Source of the DNA: Micromonospora kangleipakensis
GTDB taxonomy: Bacteria; Actinomycetota; Actinomycetes; Mycobacteriales; Micromonosporaceae
Reading direction: 5' to 3'
DNA: 64,000 bases
Assembly (NCBI RefSeq): GCF_004217615.1
Contig: NZ_SHLD01000001.1
Span: 6,386,001 to 6,450,000 of the forward strand
In this document: piece by piece, positions 62,173 through 64,000 of the stretch
How positions within the stretch are numbered: position 1 is the stretch's first letter
Layout: every line of letters starts with the position of its first letter
Notes under the pieces: model-generated
The model's input: the letters and a program-made list of their open reading frames with translations, nothing else
What the model was told of the DNA's origin: nothing
Databases searched by the model: none
Position numbers and translations under genes: made by a program

Positions 62173-62418
62173 GTGGAACCCATGACTGATCCGAACGGGC
62201 TGATCAGCCCCGGGCGTCCCGCGCCCGGGTTCACGCTGCCGGGCACCCCGGACGGGCGACAGGTGGGCCCCGGGCAGTTACGCGGCCACCCGGTAATCGA
62301 CCGCCAGGGCGCGGTCACCTGGAGCCATCTCTCCCCGACGGACGTCAACCCCGGTGTGGACGGCATCCTCGACGCCCTCGAACGGCTGGAGACGAATCGG
62401 CGGGTGACGGCCGGATGA
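62173..62418 (+). pseudogene. Internally deleted AhpC/TSA-like peroxiredoxin
   Basis: An 81-residue frame whose N-terminal half reads like a peroxiredoxin head (ISPGRPAPGFTLPGTPDG, then QLRGHPV) and whose C-terminal half is a peroxiredoxin tail (IDRQGAVTWSHLSP). The join at GHPV/IDRQG skips about 85 residues, including the catalytic Cys, so it cannot be an active peroxidase. The frame is kept. I use the GTG at 62173 with GGAG 5 bases upstream; an ATG at 62182 is the alternative. It overlaps the DsbA-like gene by 4 bases (ATGA), so both may still be translated together. Confidence 0.6.
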
Positions 62419-62966
62419 CGACGCCACTGCAGGTCACCACCGCGAAGCTGCGGATCCCGGTGACCGAGACCGACCATGCCCGCGGGCCGGTGGAGGCGCT
62501 GGTGACCCTCGTCGAGTACGGCGACTTCCAGTGCCGGTTCTGCGGCGCCGCGTACGCGAACCTGGCCGAGGTGCTGCGCCAGCGCGCGGACCAGGTCCGG
62601 CTGGTCTACCGGCACTTCCCCATCGCCAACGTGCACCCGTACGCGGAGAGCGCGGCGGAGGCGGCCGAGGCCGCCGGCCGGCGCGGACGGTTCTGGGAGA
62701 TGCACGACTGGCTCTACGAGCACCAGGACCAGCTCGACCCGGTGCACCTGTCGCTCGGCGTCGAACAGCTCGGGCTGCCGCCCGAGGAAGTCGACGCGGA
62801 GGTGAAGGGGCACGCGTACGCCGACCGGGTCCGGCGGGACTTCGTCGGCGGCATCCGCAGCGGCGTCAACGGCACCCCGACCCTCTTCGTCAACGAGGTC
62901 CGCCACGACGGCGGCTACGACCTGGCGGACCTGCTGGCCGCGGTGGACGCCGCCGCGAACGCCTGA
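62415..62966 (+). CDS. DsbA-family thioredoxin-fold protein
   Basis: A 183-residue thioredoxin-fold protein of the DsbA/thioredoxin_4 type. The redox CxxC is CRFC in YGDFQCRFCGAAYANLAEVL, and the cis-Pro loop is GVNGTPTLFVNEVR. The helical insertion (YAESAAEAAEAAGRRGRFWE) is typical. There is no signal peptide, so it acts in the cytoplasm, perhaps as a disulfide or mycothiol-linked oxidoreductase. Its ATG overlaps the stop of the upstream deleted peroxiredoxin, which hints at a former redox pair. Confidence 0.85.
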   Translation: MTTPLQVTTAKLRIPVTETDHARGPVEALVTLVEYGDFQCRFCGAAYANLAEVLRQRADQVRLVYRHFPIANVHPYAESAAEAAEAAGRRGRFWEMHDWLYEHQDQLDPVHLSLGVEQLGLPPEEVDAEVKGHAYADRVRRDFVGGIRSGVNGTPTLFVNEVRHDGGYDLADLLAAVDAAANA

Positions 62967-62990
62967 CCCCGACCGGACCAGCGCCGACCC

Positions 62991-63044
62991 ACGGCTGCGC
63001 CGTCAGATCAACCCTGGTGGACGGCTGCGGCCGTCAGATCAACC
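62991..63044. repeat. Direct repeat of the luxR 3' end
   Basis: Two near-identical 23-24-base copies (62991-63013 and 63021-63044) of ACGGCTGCG(G)CCGTCAGATCAACC. The second holds the stop codon and last codons of the minus-strand LuxR gene. Confidence 0.7.
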
Positions 63045-64000
63045 GGAGCTCACGGGCCCGCCGGACCGCCTCGCGACGGCGGGTCGCGTCGAGCTTGCGG
63101 TAGATGTTGCGCACGTGCGTCTTCACCGTGTTGACCGACAGTGACAGCTCGCTGGCGATCTCCACGTTGGACAGGATGCTCTGCAGGTACCGCAGGATGG
63201 TCAGCTCCCGCTCGGTGAGCGGCTCGTCCAACGCCCGCTCCGGCCCGCCCGGCCGGTCCGCCGACTCGTCCGCGTGCCGCTCGTCCGCGCCGCGGACCAG
63301 GTCGCTCACCGTCGGCCAGTGCGCGGTGCCGGAGTCCAGGTGGGCGGCGAGCACGTCGCGCAGCCCGGGCTCGGCGCGGGTGAAGACCCGGCGGTACCCC
63401 GCCGGCTCGGCCAGGTCGAGCACCCGCTCCACGAGCCGACCGGCCCGCCGGTCGTCGCCGCCCTCCCGGGCCAGGACCGCGTCGAGGACGCCGGCGGCGA
63501 GGCGCAGCGGCAGCGGCCAGGACTCCGCCTCCGGGGCCGACCAGTCCGGTACCGCGTGCGCGGCGGCCCGGGGATCACCGGCCCGCAGCTCCACCCGCGC
63601 CAGCGCCACCCACAGCGCCGCCGCCTCGCCGCTCGACCGCCGGGCGTCGTCCCCCCGGTCCGGCGTCCGGTCGTCCCACCCCGTCGACGCGCCCCCACCA
63701 CCCGGCGCCCCGCCGGTGGCGGACGGCACACCCGGCGGCCCGGCCGGGAGCCGGCCGCCGGCCGGCTCCCGGGCGGCCTCGGCGTCCGCCCGGCGCAGCG
63801 CCTCGACCAGCAGGCCACGGGCGGTGTCGAGGTCGCCGACGGCGGCGCGCAGCTGGGCTTCCGCGGCGGTCAACCAGGCGGTCAGCTCCGCGGCGGCGGG
63901 CCGGCCGTCAACCAGCCCGGCCCGGTCCTCGACCCGCACCTCCCGGTCCTCGGGCAGCCCCTCCCGGGTGCCGACCCGCCCCGCGTGGGCCTCGGCCAGC
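63034..64000 (-). CDS. C-terminal part of a LuxR-family regulator, cut by the window edge
   Basis: At least 321 residues, continuing past the right edge. The C-terminal GerE-type helix-turn-helix is clear (LTERELTILRYLQSILSNVE, ELSLSVNTVKTHVRNIYRKL). Upstream are helical repeat-like segments (AAEAQLRAAVGDLDTARGLL, WVALARVELRAGDPRAAAHA) as in the MalT/LAL regulators, which sense a ligand through TPR-like repeats and bind ATP at a far N-terminus not in this window. A Gly/Pro-rich loop interrupts them. The frame stays open to base 64000. Confidence 0.85.
   Translation of the reverse strand, partial: LAEAHAGRVGTREGLPEDREVRVEDRAGLVDGRPAAAELTAWLTAAEAQLRAAVGDLDTARGLLVEALRRADAEAAREPAGGRLPAGPPGVPSATGGAPGGGGASTGWDDRTPDRGDDARRSSGEAAALWVALARVELRAGDPRAAAHAVPDWSAPEAESWPLPLRLAAGVLDAVLAREGGDDRRAGRLVERVLDLAEPAGYRRVFTRAEPGLRDVLAAHLDSGTAHWPTVSDLVRGADERHADESADRPGGPERALDEPLTERELTILRYLQSILSNVEIASELSLSVNTVKTHVRNIYRKLDATRRREAVRRARELRLI

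Overview
The window is very GC-rich, uses many GTG starts, and carries actinobacterial hallmarks: DUF3040, DUF3052 and DUF3145 proteins, AhpE, a FasR-controlled fab cluster, HelD and SWIM/SNF2 proteins. Many genes start with no leader, directly behind a TANNNT -10 box. The gene content fits a Micromonospora-like member of the Micromonosporaceae; that placement is an inference from gene content. Almost everything is chromosomal housekeeping or accessory metabolism. There is no prophage, CRISPR array, intact insertion sequence or biosynthetic cluster.

Layout. 0-9 kb: edge fragment, DUF3040 protein, SWIM/SNF2 pair, sugar kinase, DinB protein, pyruvyl transferase, phosphotransferase. 9-16 kb: SDR, alpha/beta hydrolase, two GNAT acetyltransferases that each sit behind a tiny leader ORF with a strong Shine-Dalgarno (SD), an NCS2 purine permease, a secreted protein, and a frameshifted two-helix membrane ORF. 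16-26 kb: tRNA-Val(TAC) beside a truncated DUF2625 gene, AhpE, DUF3052, a 2-oxoacid dehydrogenase E1 alpha-beta fusion with a tandem-repeat linker, MarR, a decayed PhoD phosphatase next to a palindromic repeat, YjbQ, and AceE. 26-34 kb: SRPBCC, a GH1 glucosidase overlapping an MFS transporter, GltX, a large imperfect palindrome, CopC, quinone oxidoreductase.

34-41 kb is the fatty acid locus: divergent pyrE, then fasR, a palindrome just before fabD, and fabD-fabH-acpP-fabF-accD6 in one tightly spaced unit ending at a strong terminator. FabD carries an extra C-terminal biotinyl/lipoyl-like domain with no attachment lysine. 41-50 kb: methyltransferase, a GT2/GT-C membrane glycosyltransferase pair, GH3 lipoprotein, DUF3145, carbonic anhydrase, hydrolase. 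50-64 kb: HelD, a zinc-type CDF exporter, a c-di-AMP (ydaO-type) riboswitch ahead of a secreted M15-like wall hydrolase, a mini-ORF-coupled PfkB kinase-SurE operon, STAS regulator, polytopic membrane protein, BON protein, an internally deleted peroxiredoxin coupled to a DsbA-like oxidoreductase, and the 3' part of a LuxR-type regulator.

Links between genes: FasR probably drives the fab/accD6 operon, which joins malonyl-CoA synthesis to chain initiation and elongation. The c-di-AMP riboswitch ties wall remodelling to second-messenger level. AceE and the E1 fusion are two separate routes into thiamine-dependent 2-oxoacid oxidation within 9 kb, neither with a local E2/E3.
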